This document shows, piece after piece, positions 14,168 to 22,465 of a DNA stretch of 33,427 nt. The notes beneath the pieces were generated by a model. That model was not told where the DNA came from. It did not search any database and saw only the letters and a list, made by a program, of their open reading frames with translations. Origin of the DNA: Pseudomonas nabeulensis (GTDB lineage: Bacteria; Pseudomonadota; Gammaproteobacteria; Pseudomonadales; Pseudomonadaceae). The translations under genes were made by a program, and so were the position numbers. Position 1 is the first letter of the stretch, and every line of letters starts with the position of its first letter. Location of the stretch: NCBI RefSeq assembly GCF_004682045.1, contig NZ_QUZT01000072.1, forward strand, positions 1 to 33,427, written 5' to 3'.

Positions 14168-16387
14168 ATGAATACCGAAGGACTCACAGACGTTGCCGTA
14201 AAAGACGCTCACCCGGTGGTTGAACAAGTCGCCGAGACCCCACCGGAACTGGAACCGGCCCCGCCTGCCGTGGCAGCCGAGCCTGTTCCAGCGCCAGTGG
14301 CCGCGGTGACCAACCTGGATGACAGCAGCCTGTACATCCACCGCGAGCTGTCCCAACTGCAATTCAACATCCGTGTGCTGGAGCAGGCGCTGGATGAGTC
14401 CTACCCGTTGCTGGAGCGCCTGAAGTTCCTGCTGATCTTCTCCAGCAACCTGGACGAGTTCTTCGAAATCCGCGTGGCCGGCCTCAAGAAGCAGATCACC
14501 TTCGCCCGTGAACAAGCCGGCGCCGACGGCCTGCAACCGCACCAGGCCCTGGCGCGCATCAGCGAGCTGGTGCACGGCCATGTGGACCGCCAATACGCGA
14601 TCCTCAACGACATCCTGCTGCCGGAACTGGAAAAACATCAGGTCCGCTTTATCCGTCGCCGTCACTGGACCACCAAGATCAAGACCTGGGTGCGCCGTTA
14701 CTTCCGCGACGAGATCTCGCCGATCATCACGCCGATCGGCCTCGACCCGACGCACCCGTTCCCGTTGCTGGTGAACAAAAGCCTCAACTTCATCGTTGAA
14801 CTGGAAGGTATCGACGCCTTCGGTCGCGATTCCGGCCTGGCGATCATCCCGGCGCCGCGCCTGTTGCCACGAATCATCAAGGTACCGGAAGAGGTGGGGG
14901 GGCCTGGCGACAACTATGTATTCCTGTCGTCGATGATCCATGCACACGCCGATGACCTGTTCCAGGGCATGAAGGTTAAAGGCTGCTACCAATTCCGCCT
15001 GACCCGTAACGCCGACCTGGCGCTGGATTCCGAAGACGTCGAGGACTTGGCCCGCGCCCTGCGCGGCGAGCTGTTCTCGCGGCGCTACGGCGATGCGGTG
15101 CGCCTGGAGGTGGCGGATACCTGCCCCAAACATCTGTCGGACTACCTGCTCAAGCAGTTCAACCTGGCCGAATCCGAGCTGTACCAGGTCAATGGTCCGG
15201 TGAACCTGACGCGCCTGTTCAGCATCACCGGCCTGGACAGCCACCCGGAGCTGCAATACACCCCGTTCACGCCGCAGATCCCGAAACTGCTGCAAAACAG
15301 CGAGAACATTTTCAGCGTGGTGAGCAAGCAGGACATCCTGCTGTTGCACCCGTTCGAGTCCTTTACCCCGGTGGTCGACCTGCTGCGCCAGGCCGCCAAG
15401 GACCCGCACGTCTTGGCCGTACGCCAGACCCTGTACCGTTCCGGTGCCAACTCGGAAATCGTCGATGCCCTGGTGGACGCCGCGCGTAACGGTAAGGAAG
15501 TGACGGCGGTGATAGAACTGCGTGCGCGGTTCGACGAAGAGTCCAACCTGCAACTGGCCAGCCGCCTGCAAGCGGCGGGTGCGGTGGTGATCTACGGCGT
15601 AGTCGGCTTCAAGACCCACGCCAAGATGATGCTGATCCTGCGCCGCGAAGCCGGTGAGATCGTGCGCTACGCCCACTTGGGCACCGGCAACTACCACGCC
15701 GGCAACGCCAAGCTCTACACCGACTACAGCCTGCTGACCTCCGACGACGCCCTGTGCGAAGACGTCGGCAAGTTGTTCAGCCAGTTGATCGGCATGGGCA
15801 AGACGCTGCGCATGAAAAAGCTGCTGCACGCGCCGTTCACCCTCAAGAAGGGCATGCTCGACATGATTGCCCGCGAGACCCAGTTCGCCCTCGACGGCAA
15901 ACCTGCGCACATCATCGCCAAGTTCAACTCGCTGACCGATCCGAAGATCATCCGCGCGCTGTACAAGGCCAGCCAGTCCGGTGTGCGCATTGATTTGGTG
16001 GTGCGTGGCATGTGCTGCCTGCGGCCGGGCATTGTCGGTGTGTCGCACAACATCCATGTGCGTTCGATCATCGGCCGCTTCCTGGAGCACACGCGGGTGT
16101 TCTACTTCCTCAACGGTGGCGAGGAGCAGATGTTCCTCTCCAGCGCCGACTGGATGGAGCGCAACCTCGATAAGCGTGTAGAGACGTGCTTCCCGGTGGA
16201 AGGCAAGAAGCTGATCATGCGGGTCAAGAAGGAGCTGGAAAGCTACCTCACCGACAACACCCACAGCTGGAGCCTGCAATCGGACGGCCGCTACGTGCGC
16301 AACACGCCAACCGGCAACCAGAACCCGCGCAGTGCGCAGGCGACGTTGTTGGAGAAGTTGGGTAGCCCGATTTTGACGGTGAACTAA
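14168..16387 (+). CDS. ppk: Polyphosphate kinase 1
   Basis: This membrane-associated enzyme polymerises the gamma-phosphate of ATP into polyphosphate. The 739 residues begin with an acidic Pro/Ala/Val-rich tail of about 50 residues, which the E. coli enzyme lacks. The N-domain (SSLYIHRELSQLQFNIRVLEQA), the head domain and two phospholipase-D-like C-domains follow. H503 in YAHLGTGNYHAGNAKLYTD matches the position of the autophosphorylated His, and H641 in IIGRFLEHTRVFYF is the second active-site His. The SD is AGGA at 14157-14160, seven bases before the ATG. The gene lies 18 bp after hemB and is convergent with ppx, so synthesis and breakdown enzymes face each other. GTGAACTAAAA around the stop is duplicated just downstream. 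Confidence 0.96.
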   Translation: MNTEGLTDVAVKDAHPVVEQVAETPPELEPAPPAVAAEPVPAPVAAVTNLDDSSLYIHRELSQLQFNIRVLEQALDESYPLLERLKFLLIFSSNLDEFFEIRVAGLKKQITFAREQAGADGLQPHQALARISELVHGHVDRQYAILNDILLPELEKHQVRFIRRRHWTTKIKTWVRRYFRDEISPIITPIGLDPTHPFPLLVNKSLNFIVELEGIDAFGRDSGLAIIPAPRLLPRIIKVPEEVGGPGDNYVFLSSMIHAHADDLFQGMKVKGCYQFRLTRNADLALDSEDVEDLARALRGELFSRRYGDAVRLEVADTCPKHLSDYLLKQFNLAESELYQVNGPVNLTRLFSITGLDSHPELQYTPFTPQIPKLLQNSENIFSVVSKQDILLLHPFESFTPVVDLLRQAAKDPHVLAVRQTLYRSGANSEIVDALVDAARNGKEVTAVIELRARFDEESNLQLASRLQAAGAVVIYGVVGFKTHAKMMLILRREAGEIVRYAHLGTGNYHAGNAKLYTDYSLLTSDDALCEDVGKLFSQLIGMGKTLRMKKLLHAPFTLKKGMLDMIARETQFALDGKPAHIIAKFNSLTDPKIIRALYKASQSGVRIDLVVRGMCCLRPGIVGVSHNIHVRSIIGRFLEHTRVFYFLNGGEEQMFLSSADWMERNLDKRVETCFPVEGKKLIMRVKKELESYLTDNTHSWSLQSDGRYVRNTPTGNQNPRSAQATLLEKLGSPILTVN

Positions 16388-16404
16388 AACTCACTGTGAA
16401 CTAA

Positions 16405-16501
16405 AAAATGTGGGAGGGGGCTTGCCCCCGATAGCGGTGTGTCAGTCAGTACATCTGACACTGAGCCACCGCCATCGGGGGCAAGCCCCCTCCCACATTT
16501 T
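16405..16501. repeat. REPIN, copy 3
   Basis: AAAATGTGGG at 16405 pairs with CCCACATTTT ending at 16501, with the GGGGGCTTGCCCCC core in each arm. It lies between the convergent ppk and ppx stops. The flanking AAAA/TTTT extends the outer stem further than in copies 1 and 2 and could give some terminator activity on both strands. Confidence 0.92.
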
Positions 16502-16526
16502 GTTTTGCGGTGTTGTTTAGAGTGGG

Positions 16527-18029
16527 TTAGCGCACGTTCAGCGTGAATCCAACCCGCGTCAACCACTCCGCTTCCAGGGCGAAATCCGCCTGGGTCAGTT
16601 GGTTCTCATCCAGCCAGCCCTTGGGGAACATCACTTCGAGGCTGTCGCCATCGGCATGCAGTTTGACCTGGGGCATTTCCTGGGTGCCACGGATGTGGTG
16701 GAACAGGATCGCAAAGCGCAGCAGCACGCACAGGCGTATCAGCTTGATGCCTTCGTCACCGAACTCCGCAAACTTGTCCTTGGGAATGTTGCGGCGATGG
16801 CCGCGCACCAGCAGGGCGAGCATTTGCTGGTCTTCACGGGAGAAACCGGCCAGGTCGGAGTGCTCGATCAGGTAGGCGCCGTGCTTGTGGTAGTGATAGT
16901 GGGCGATGTCCAGGCCCACCTCGTGCACCTTGGCCGCCCAACCCAACAACTCGCGCCAGACGCCGTCGTCCAGGTCCCAGTCCTCGGCCACCTGGTCGAA
17001 GGCATGCAGGGCTTTGCGCTCCACCCGTGCGGCTTGTTCCAGGTCGACGTGATAGCGCTCCATCAACGAGCTGAGGGTGCGCTCACGCACGTCTTCGTGG
17101 TGATGACGGCCCAGCAGGTCATAGAGCACGCCTTCGCGCAGGGCGCCGTCGCAGTGGTCCATGCGTTGCAGTTCGAGGGCGTCGAAGATCGCTTCAAGAA
17201 TCGCCAGGCCCGCCGGGAAGATGGCGCGACGGTCAGGCTTGATGCCGTCGAAGTCGATCTTCTCGGCGTCGCCCAGCTTGAACAATTTGCGCTTGAGCCA
17301 CGCCAGGCCTTCGGCGTTGACCTCACCGGTGCCATGGCCACCCGCCTTGAGCGCCAGGCCGATGGCACGGATGGTGCCGGACGAGCCGATCGCTTCATCC
17401 CAAGTCAGGCGGTGCAGGGCGTGCTCGATGCTCATGATCTCCAAACGCGCCGCCGTGTAGGCCTGGGCGTAGCGCGCCGGGGTGATCTTGCCGTCCTTGA
17501 AATAACGCTGGGTAAAGCTGACGCAACCCATCTGCAGGCTTTCACGCAGCAGCGGTTCGAAGCGCTGGCCGATGATGAATTCGGTACTGCCACCGCCGAT
17601 GTCGGCGACCAGGCGTTTGCCGGGTGTGTCGGCCAGGGTGTGTGACACCCCGAGGTAGATCAGGCGCGCTTCTTCACGGCCGGAGATGACTTCTACCGGG
17701 TGCCCGAGGATCTCCTCGGCGCGGCGGATGAATTCGCCGCGGTTGCGGGCTTCGCGCAGGGCGTTGGTGCCGACGATCCGCACGGCGCCCAGAGGCATGC
17801 CGTTGATCAACTGGGCAAAACGCTTGAGGCAATCGAGGCCGCGTTGCATGGATTCTTCATTGAGCTTGCGCTCGTCGTCGATACCGGCAGCCAGCTGTAC
17901 TTTCTCGCCGAGCCGCTCAAGGATGCGGATCTCACCGTTCTGGGCCTTGGCCACGACCATGTGAAAGCTGTTGGAGCCCAGGTCGATGGCGGCGATCAGG
18001 GACAGATTCTTGGCTTGGGATTGCGGCAT
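16527..18029 (-). CDS. ppx: Exopolyphosphatase (Ppx/GppA family)
   Basis: This enzyme removes terminal phosphates from polyphosphate; the family also includes the pppGpp phosphatase GppA. The 500 residues show the actin-like ATPase fold: phosphate-1 motif AAIDLGSNSFHMVVA (near residue 15), phosphate-2 motif VADIGGGSTEFIIG (about 145-158), and a catalytic Glu in INGMPLGAVRIVGTNALREA. A C-terminal HD-like domain contains GWAAKVHEVGLDIAHYHYHKHGAYLI. The 500-residue length and this C-domain favour Ppx; the position facing ppk agrees. The ATG at 18029 is chosen because it directly precedes the first motif; a longer frame to 18113 is open but adds a basic, non-conserved stretch. Its SD is weak. Confidence 0.92.
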   Translation of the reverse strand: MPQSQAKNLSLIAAIDLGSNSFHMVVAKAQNGEIRILERLGEKVQLAAGIDDERKLNEESMQRGLDCLKRFAQLINGMPLGAVRIVGTNALREARNRGEFIRRAEEILGHPVEVISGREEARLIYLGVSHTLADTPGKRLVADIGGGSTEFIIGQRFEPLLRESLQMGCVSFTQRYFKDGKITPARYAQAYTAARLEIMSIEHALHRLTWDEAIGSSGTIRAIGLALKAGGHGTGEVNAEGLAWLKRKLFKLGDAEKIDFDGIKPDRRAIFPAGLAILEAIFDALELQRMDHCDGALREGVLYDLLGRHHHEDVRERTLSSLMERYHVDLEQAARVERKALHAFDQVAEDWDLDDGVWRELLGWAAKVHEVGLDIAHYHYHKHGAYLIEHSDLAGFSREDQQMLALLVRGHRRNIPKDKFAEFGDEGIKLIRLCVLLRFAILFHHIRGTQEMPQVKLHADGDSLEVMFPKGWLDENQLTQADFALEAEWLTRVGFTLNVR

Positions 18030-18473
18030 GGTTTGGGGGTCTCGGTCGATAACCCGACCATCGTGCCACGATCGACCTTTGGTGCCAACGCGTATGCCTT
18101 CGGTAATTTTCATTTAGGTATCTATGAGGCATTTCTGTGGGAAATGTAGGACGGTTTTATAAGAACTCAACGAAGCAGGTTTCATTTGTGTAGGCGTTAT
18201 TAACTTTTTATTGCAGTAATGTTCTTTGTGGTTTTGCCTACAAAGAGGCGACCAATAACTTATGAGATTCGCACTTTGCCCTACTTGATCGTTGGGCTTG
18301 ACTCACCTGCTGTTATTACGGCTCCCACGATAACTGACGTGTCCTCTGATTTTTTAAACAGGAGTCCAGGCGACAGACTGTCACTCGGCAATTTCGCCGT
18401 GGTGTTATTTATTTATGGTTTGAACTGTTCAAACGAAATAAATACACCTGATAACTTTAGTGACAGGTCAAAC
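18030..18473. other. AT-richer spacer between ppx and the fimbrial cluster
   Basis: This 444-bp stretch has no convincing gene. A reading frame from 18219 runs in-frame into the first fimbrial gene, but it has no signal or recognisable domain and I regard it as chance. A TATAAA on the minus strand (18161-18156) could be a ppx -10. GCCTAC (18236-18241) and GTAGGC (18190-18195), and CTTTGT (18224-18229) with ACAAAG (18240-18245), are short inverted repeats of unclear meaning. The base composition is visibly lower in GC than the core genes on either side. Confidence 0.5.
18418..18434. promoter_or_regulatory. 17-bp palindrome upstream of the fimbrial operon
   Basis: GTTTGAACTGTTCAAAC is a perfect 7-bp inverted repeat with a 3-base centre, 40 bp before the first fimbrial ATG in an AT-rich stretch. 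A weak promoter (TGGTTT at 18416, TAAATA at 18439, 17 bp spacing) would overlap it, so it is a candidate operator for the cluster. Confidence 0.45.
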
Positions 18474-19136
18474 ATGAAAAAAATAGTTGGACTGACTCTT
18501 GGTATTGCGTGCCTTGCTGCAGCCCTGAGCGCTCAGGCAACCAATGTTGCGGAGCTGACCGTCAGGGGGACGATCAAACCCGCTGCCTGCAACCTCTCCA
18601 TGACTGGGGCGGGTATCGTAAATTACGGTGATATTCCCTCCGGCACCCTGCTCCCAGCGGCGTTCACCCCGCTTCAGGAAAAGACCCTTCCCCTGTCTGT
18701 CAACTGCGGCAGCGGTGCGGCCAAGTTCGGGCTGACGTTCAAGGACCTGCAAGCTGCCAGTAAGGTGCCAGGCATCCTCGCTGCTCTGGGTGCTGGCTAT
18801 ACCGAGGTGCATAACTATGGTTTGGGTGCGGTGTCGGGTCGTAAAACCGGCGGTTTCACGGTCACCCTCAGGGATCTCAGGTCGTCGGGCACAACCCTGT
18901 ACCCCATCATGCGTTCCAGCACCAGCACAGGCACCTGGGTAACCAGCGATGGTAAAGCCGCACAGTTTCCGGCCCAACACTCGTGGCGTATCAGTTCGTC
19001 GCTGACGCCGGCCCCAGTCTCTCAGTTGAGCGCCACCCTCGTGGTGAGGGCGGTTATCAATAAGGCCCAGGACTTGGATCTGAGCCGTGACGTAACCCTT
19101 GATGGGCGCGCTTCGCTTGAGTTGAATTACATCTAA
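18474..19136 (+). CDS. DUF1120-type fimbrial subunit, probably the major one
   Basis: A 220-residue secreted protein with a signal peptide (MKKIVGLTLGIACLAAALSAQA). The mature protein has a TVRGTIKPAACNLSMTGAGIVNYG start and a second Cys in LPLSVNCGSG; C39 and C78 should form the disulfide common to chaperone-usher subunits. It ends in a SLELNYI beta strand, as pilins that take part in donor-strand exchange do. The pattern fits the DUF1120 family found with chaperone-usher systems of Pseudomonas and Burkholderia. It is the first gene and is followed by a strong hairpin, the usual arrangement of an abundant major subunit. The start at 18474 gives the signal peptide; AGG lies six bases upstream. 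Confidence 0.72.
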   Translation: MKKIVGLTLGIACLAAALSAQATNVAELTVRGTIKPAACNLSMTGAGIVNYGDIPSGTLLPAAFTPLQEKTLPLSVNCGSGAAKFGLTFKDLQAASKVPGILAALGAGYTEVHNYGLGAVSGRKTGGFTVTLRDLRSSGTTLYPIMRSSTSTGTWVTSDGKAAQFPAQHSWRISSSLTPAPVSQLSATLVVRAVINKAQDLDLSRDVTLDGRASLELNYI

Positions 19137-19144
19137 GCAGTTTG

Positions 19145-19187
19145 AATACAACCGGCTAAGAACTCAGCGTTCTTTGCCGGCTGTATT
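19145..19187 (+). other. Intercistronic stem-loop after the major subunit
   Basis: AATACA (19145-19150) and TGTATT (19182-19187) bracket CCGGC/GCCGG and an inner AAGAAC/GTTCTT, making one long stem-loop with small bulges, nine bases after the subunit stop. There is only a weak T-run after it, so partial termination or mRNA stabilisation is more likely than full termination. Confidence 0.6.
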
Positions 19188-19239
19188 TATGCGGGTGCTG
19201 GGTGGCTGATAGTTAACTTAAGGTTGCGGAGAATACTGA

Positions 19240-19956
19240 GTGCGTCGTCTTTTATTTTTAAATAATGTGTTGCTGCTGAGTGCAAGTTGGTTTCTAGGTT
19301 TTGCGGGTGTGGCCGTCGCGGACGGTATGCTTCCGGAGACTTCGGTGGTCATACTTAATGAAGAGCACGGCGAGGCGACCATAAACATCACGAACACGGA
19401 TGCGACGCCAGCGTTGCTTCATTCGGTCGTGGAGAACGTGCCCGAAGATATAGAGCCGCTATTGATCGTTACGCCGCCCATTACACGCGTAGAGGCAGGC
19501 GAAACCCAACTGGTGCGTTTCATCGCCACCTTGAAGTCGCCTTTGAAGACGCAGCGGTTAAAGCGCGTGACGTTTGAGGGTATTCCCCAAGCGCGCGTGG
19601 CGGGTGGTGCGACTATCGGTATCACGCTTCGGCAGAATCTGCCGCTGATCCTTCATCCACGAGATCTGCCTCGGCACGACGCGCCCTGGGAACTGTTGAC
19701 ATGGAGACGGTCAGGCGAGCGACTTACGGTTCACAACGACAGTGCCTATGTGGTGCGCCTTGCACCGGATGTGCTGTTACTTCCCCAAAAGCGCATGGCT
19801 ACTTTGCCGCGAACCTATATTTTGCCGGGTGAAGCGCTTGCGGCAAAGGTTGAGGACCCATTGGGCAATTCGACCCACGTCGAGATCGAGCCGGCGACGG
19901 TCTACGGGTTCTCCGTGGACAGCTACCGAGCCTCGATCAATGCCGATGGGGGTTGA
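19240..19956 (+). CDS. Periplasmic fimbrial chaperone (PapD family)
   Basis: A 238-residue secreted protein. A signal peptide (about 1-27) is followed by two Ig-like domains. The first contains MLPETSVVILNEEHGEATINITNTDATPALLHSVVENV and TPPITRVEAGETQLVRFI, the chaperone core with the conserved Arg region. The second starts near RLTVHNDSAYVVRLAPDVLLLPQ. Such chaperones donate a beta strand to fold subunits in the periplasm. The usual NxTxxPY motif in the second strand region is only partly recognisable, so this is a divergent member. The start codon is a GTG at 19240 with GGAG eight bases upstream. It follows the major subunit gene by 103 bp and precedes the usher by 7 bp. Confidence 0.82.
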   Translation: MRRLLFLNNVLLLSASWFLGFAGVAVADGMLPETSVVILNEEHGEATINITNTDATPALLHSVVENVPEDIEPLLIVTPPITRVEAGETQLVRFIATLKSPLKTQRLKRVTFEGIPQARVAGGATIGITLRQNLPLILHPRDLPRHDAPWELLTWRRSGERLTVHNDSAYVVRLAPDVLLLPQKRMATLPRTYILPGEALAAKVEDPLGNSTHVEIEPATVYGFSVDSYRASINADGG

Positions 19957-19963
19957 TCAGCCT

Positions 19964-22465
19964 ATGATTAACCTGTCGATTAACCGACGTTTGGACCCTC
20001 TGCGGCCGTGTCGACCCACACTGCTCATGGGGTTCGCAACGCTTTGCAGTTTGCCTGGTGTTGCCTCGGCGCTGGAGTTGGGAGAGGGGTTCGACCTGGC
20101 GGCACTCACCACGTACGGCATTGACCCCAAGGTTTCGGACTACTTTCGTAGTGCGGCGCGCTTTCGTGAAGGCACCCATGCGGTGGGGCTAAGGGTCAAT
20201 GGCAATCAGCTCGGGCTGGTGGATGCACGGTTTGATGCGCAAGGGCAATTGTGTTTTACCGCAGGGTTTCTGGAGAAGGCCGGGTTGACGCAGCCCAAGG
20301 ACCTCATTCGTGAAGTCACGGCTACGGACCAGGCTTGCTATGACTTTCTTGGCGCCTTCCCGGCAACGATGGTCCGCCTACGACCCGGTGTCGATGAGGT
20401 GGCGTTGGTGGTACCTACCCAGTCATTTCGTGAGCCGCAATGGGAGGCGGGGCATTTTGCCCAGGGCGGAATGGCGGCCATGTTCAACTATGACGTACTC
20501 GGGTTCGACAGCCGTTCGCGCAGTGGGGCCAGCCGGTTCACGTCGGCCTATACCGAGGCGGGCTTCAACCTGGGCGATTGGATTGTGCGTAGTCGCCAGT
20601 TCTACGTGTCTGATAACGGCGACACCCGCGCTGAGCACCTGTATGCCTACGCCCAGCGTGATATTGCCCTGTTGAAATCGACGTTCCAGGTGGGCCAGCT
20701 TTCTACCAACAACCCGCTGTTTGGGGGCATCCAGCTTTCGGGCGTGCAATTTTCCCCTGACGGGCAGTCGCGAGTACCCGCAGGCAACAGCAATGCTGTG
20801 GTGGAAGGCCTGGCTCAGAGCCAGTCGCGGATTGAAGTGCGCCAGTCTGGAGTATTGATCCACACCACGGTGGTGCCCGAAGGTCCCTTCCGGTTGACGG
20901 GCTTACCCTTGCTTAATGGCACCAGCGACCTGGACGTCACCGTGATCGATGTACGGGGGGGGCGGCGCAGTTTCGCCGTGCCGGCGGCTTCGTTCGCCGG
21001 GGCTGCTCCGGCGGCACCTGGTTATTACTTTTCGCTTGGCAAAGTGCGAGAAAACACAGTTGAGGCGGGACCGACACCGGTGGTCGCCATGGGGAGCGGC
21101 ACGTGGGATCTTGGACGCGGCTCGTCCGCCGGCTTCGGCTTGTTGAGCACTGAGGACTATTGGTCGGCAGGCGGCACGCTGAGCAGCGTATTTTTCCAAC
21201 GGGTGTCCGTGGGCGCGCGTCACAACGTGTCCCGGGACAGTCGTAACTCAATGTCCGGGGCGCGTAGCAGTGTGACCATGAGCAGTCCGGTGTTTGCCAA
21301 TGTCGACGTCAATCTTAGTGCAACGACCCAAACCCAGAACTATCGCGAGCTACTTGAAGCCGGTCGTACGTTCAGGGGCAATGAACTGGACTCGCGTTTC
21401 AAGAACCAGTACACGGCGGATGTGAGCTGGGCTGACCCCGCATTGGGCGGCTTCGCCTTGGGCTATACCCGCAGCTCTCAGTTCGATGGACACATGACCG
21501 AACATGTATTTGCCTCGTGGAACAAGTCGTTCAAACACGCCGATGTCGCGTTGATCGCCGATTCACAGGTCGGTGGCAGTCGCGCTCGCCGTGACACGCC
21601 GCTTGCCGGTAACCGGCGCGACTCCGTCCGGGATGACGACCTTTCGCTGCGGCTGCAGGTCAGCGTACCCTTGGGCGTCGATCGTCGAGTGAAGAGCTAC
21701 ATCAGTCGTCGTGGGGGCCAGTCCCGTGCCGGCGCAGCGTTCAGTGAGCGGGTCAATGAGTATGTGAATTACGAGGTCGGGGTCGAGCGTGACCTCAGCG
21801 CCCGGGAGCAATCGATCAGCGGTCAAGTGGACCTGATGCCTCGTTATACGCGGGTTGGCCTGGGGGTTAGTCGCGATCCGCTGGGCAGCAGTTATACCGG
21901 GCAGTTGCAGGGCGGCGTAGTGGCCCACGAAGGTGGGCTTACGTTCTCGCCTTACGCGGTGGGTGACACGTTCGGCATCGTCTCGGTGGGTGACATTGGC
22001 GCTGCAAAAGTGGAAAACCCACAAGGACCGGTGTGGACCGATTTCACCGGGCAAGCCGTGATAGCAAGCTTGCCGGCGTATACCAACAGTCGCGTCGAAG
22101 TAAACACGCAGTCGTTGCCCAGGCGCGTTGACTTGAAGAACGGCACCCAGGTGCTCGCCGCCGGCCGGGGGTCATTCAACGCGGTGGCGTTCGATGTGGT
22201 GACAGTCCGCCGTGTGTTACTCACGGCAAGCGATCAACAGGGGCGGCCGCTCCCTCAGGGGGCTTCGGTATTCGGCAAGGACGATCGCTTCCTGACCAGT
22301 GTGGTGGGCGAGGGCATGATCTTTCTCAACGATGTCACTGAATCACAACACCTGCGGGTTTCATTGCCAGACGCTTCCACTTGCCTGTTAAGCCTTGATG
22401 CCGGGACCCAGACTGACAATGACAAGTTTTATCAGACCACCTCGGCGGTATGCCATGGGAGCTAG
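19964..22465 (+). CDS. Fimbrial outer-membrane usher (FimD/PapC family)
   Basis: An 833-residue outer-membrane protein that receives chaperone-subunit complexes and threads the growing fibre. After a signal peptide (about 1-39) comes an N-terminal domain (DYFRSAARFREGTHAVGLRVNGNQLGL), then the 24-strand barrel region with alternating small/aromatic strands, a plug-like stretch (VIDVRGGRRSFAVPAASF), and a C-terminal domain with LPRRVDLKNGTQVLAAGRGSFNAVAFDV and PQGASVFGKDDRFLTSVVGEGMIFLNDV. A Cys pair (TCLLSLD... AVCHGS) closes the C-terminus, as in ushers. The ATG at 19964 fits with a GGGGTTGA sequence upstream; the frame is open further back to 19742, overlapping the chaperone, which is unlikely. 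Its stop overlaps the next gene by 11 bp. Confidence 0.86.
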   Translation: MINLSINRRLDPLRPCRPTLLMGFATLCSLPGVASALELGEGFDLAALTTYGIDPKVSDYFRSAARFREGTHAVGLRVNGNQLGLVDARFDAQGQLCFTAGFLEKAGLTQPKDLIREVTATDQACYDFLGAFPATMVRLRPGVDEVALVVPTQSFREPQWEAGHFAQGGMAAMFNYDVLGFDSRSRSGASRFTSAYTEAGFNLGDWIVRSRQFYVSDNGDTRAEHLYAYAQRDIALLKSTFQVGQLSTNNPLFGGIQLSGVQFSPDGQSRVPAGNSNAVVEGLAQSQSRIEVRQSGVLIHTTVVPEGPFRLTGLPLLNGTSDLDVTVIDVRGGRRSFAVPAASFAGAAPAAPGYYFSLGKVRENTVEAGPTPVVAMGSGTWDLGRGSSAGFGLLSTEDYWSAGGTLSSVFFQRVSVGARHNVSRDSRNSMSGARSSVTMSSPVFANVDVNLSATTQTQNYRELLEAGRTFRGNELDSRFKNQYTADVSWADPALGGFALGYTRSSQFDGHMTEHVFASWNKSFKHADVALIADSQVGGSRARRDTPLAGNRRDSVRDDDLSLRLQVSVPLGVDRRVKSYISRRGGQSRAGAAFSERVNEYVNYEVGVERDLSAREQSISGQVDLMPRYTRVGLGVSRDPLGSSYTGQLQGGVVAHEGGLTFSPYAVGDTFGIVSVGDIGAAKVENPQGPVWTDFTGQAVIASLPAYTNSRVEVNTQSLPRRVDLKNGTQVLAAGRGSFNAVAFDVVTVRRVLLTASDQQGRPLPQGASVFGKDDRFLTSVVGEGMIFLNDVTESQHLRVSLPDASTCLLSLDAGTQTDNDKFYQTTSAVCHGS

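Noticed and set aside
14153..16279. A 708-codon open frame antisense to ppk
   Set aside because: It is a reverse-complement image of codons in a high-GC gene, without an SD, signal or known family; similar long shadows occur opposite rho, ppx and ubiD.
18219..18473. In-frame upstream extension of the first fimbrial gene
   Set aside because: It would bury a perfect signal peptide inside the protein and contains no domain; the ATG at 18474 is the evident start.
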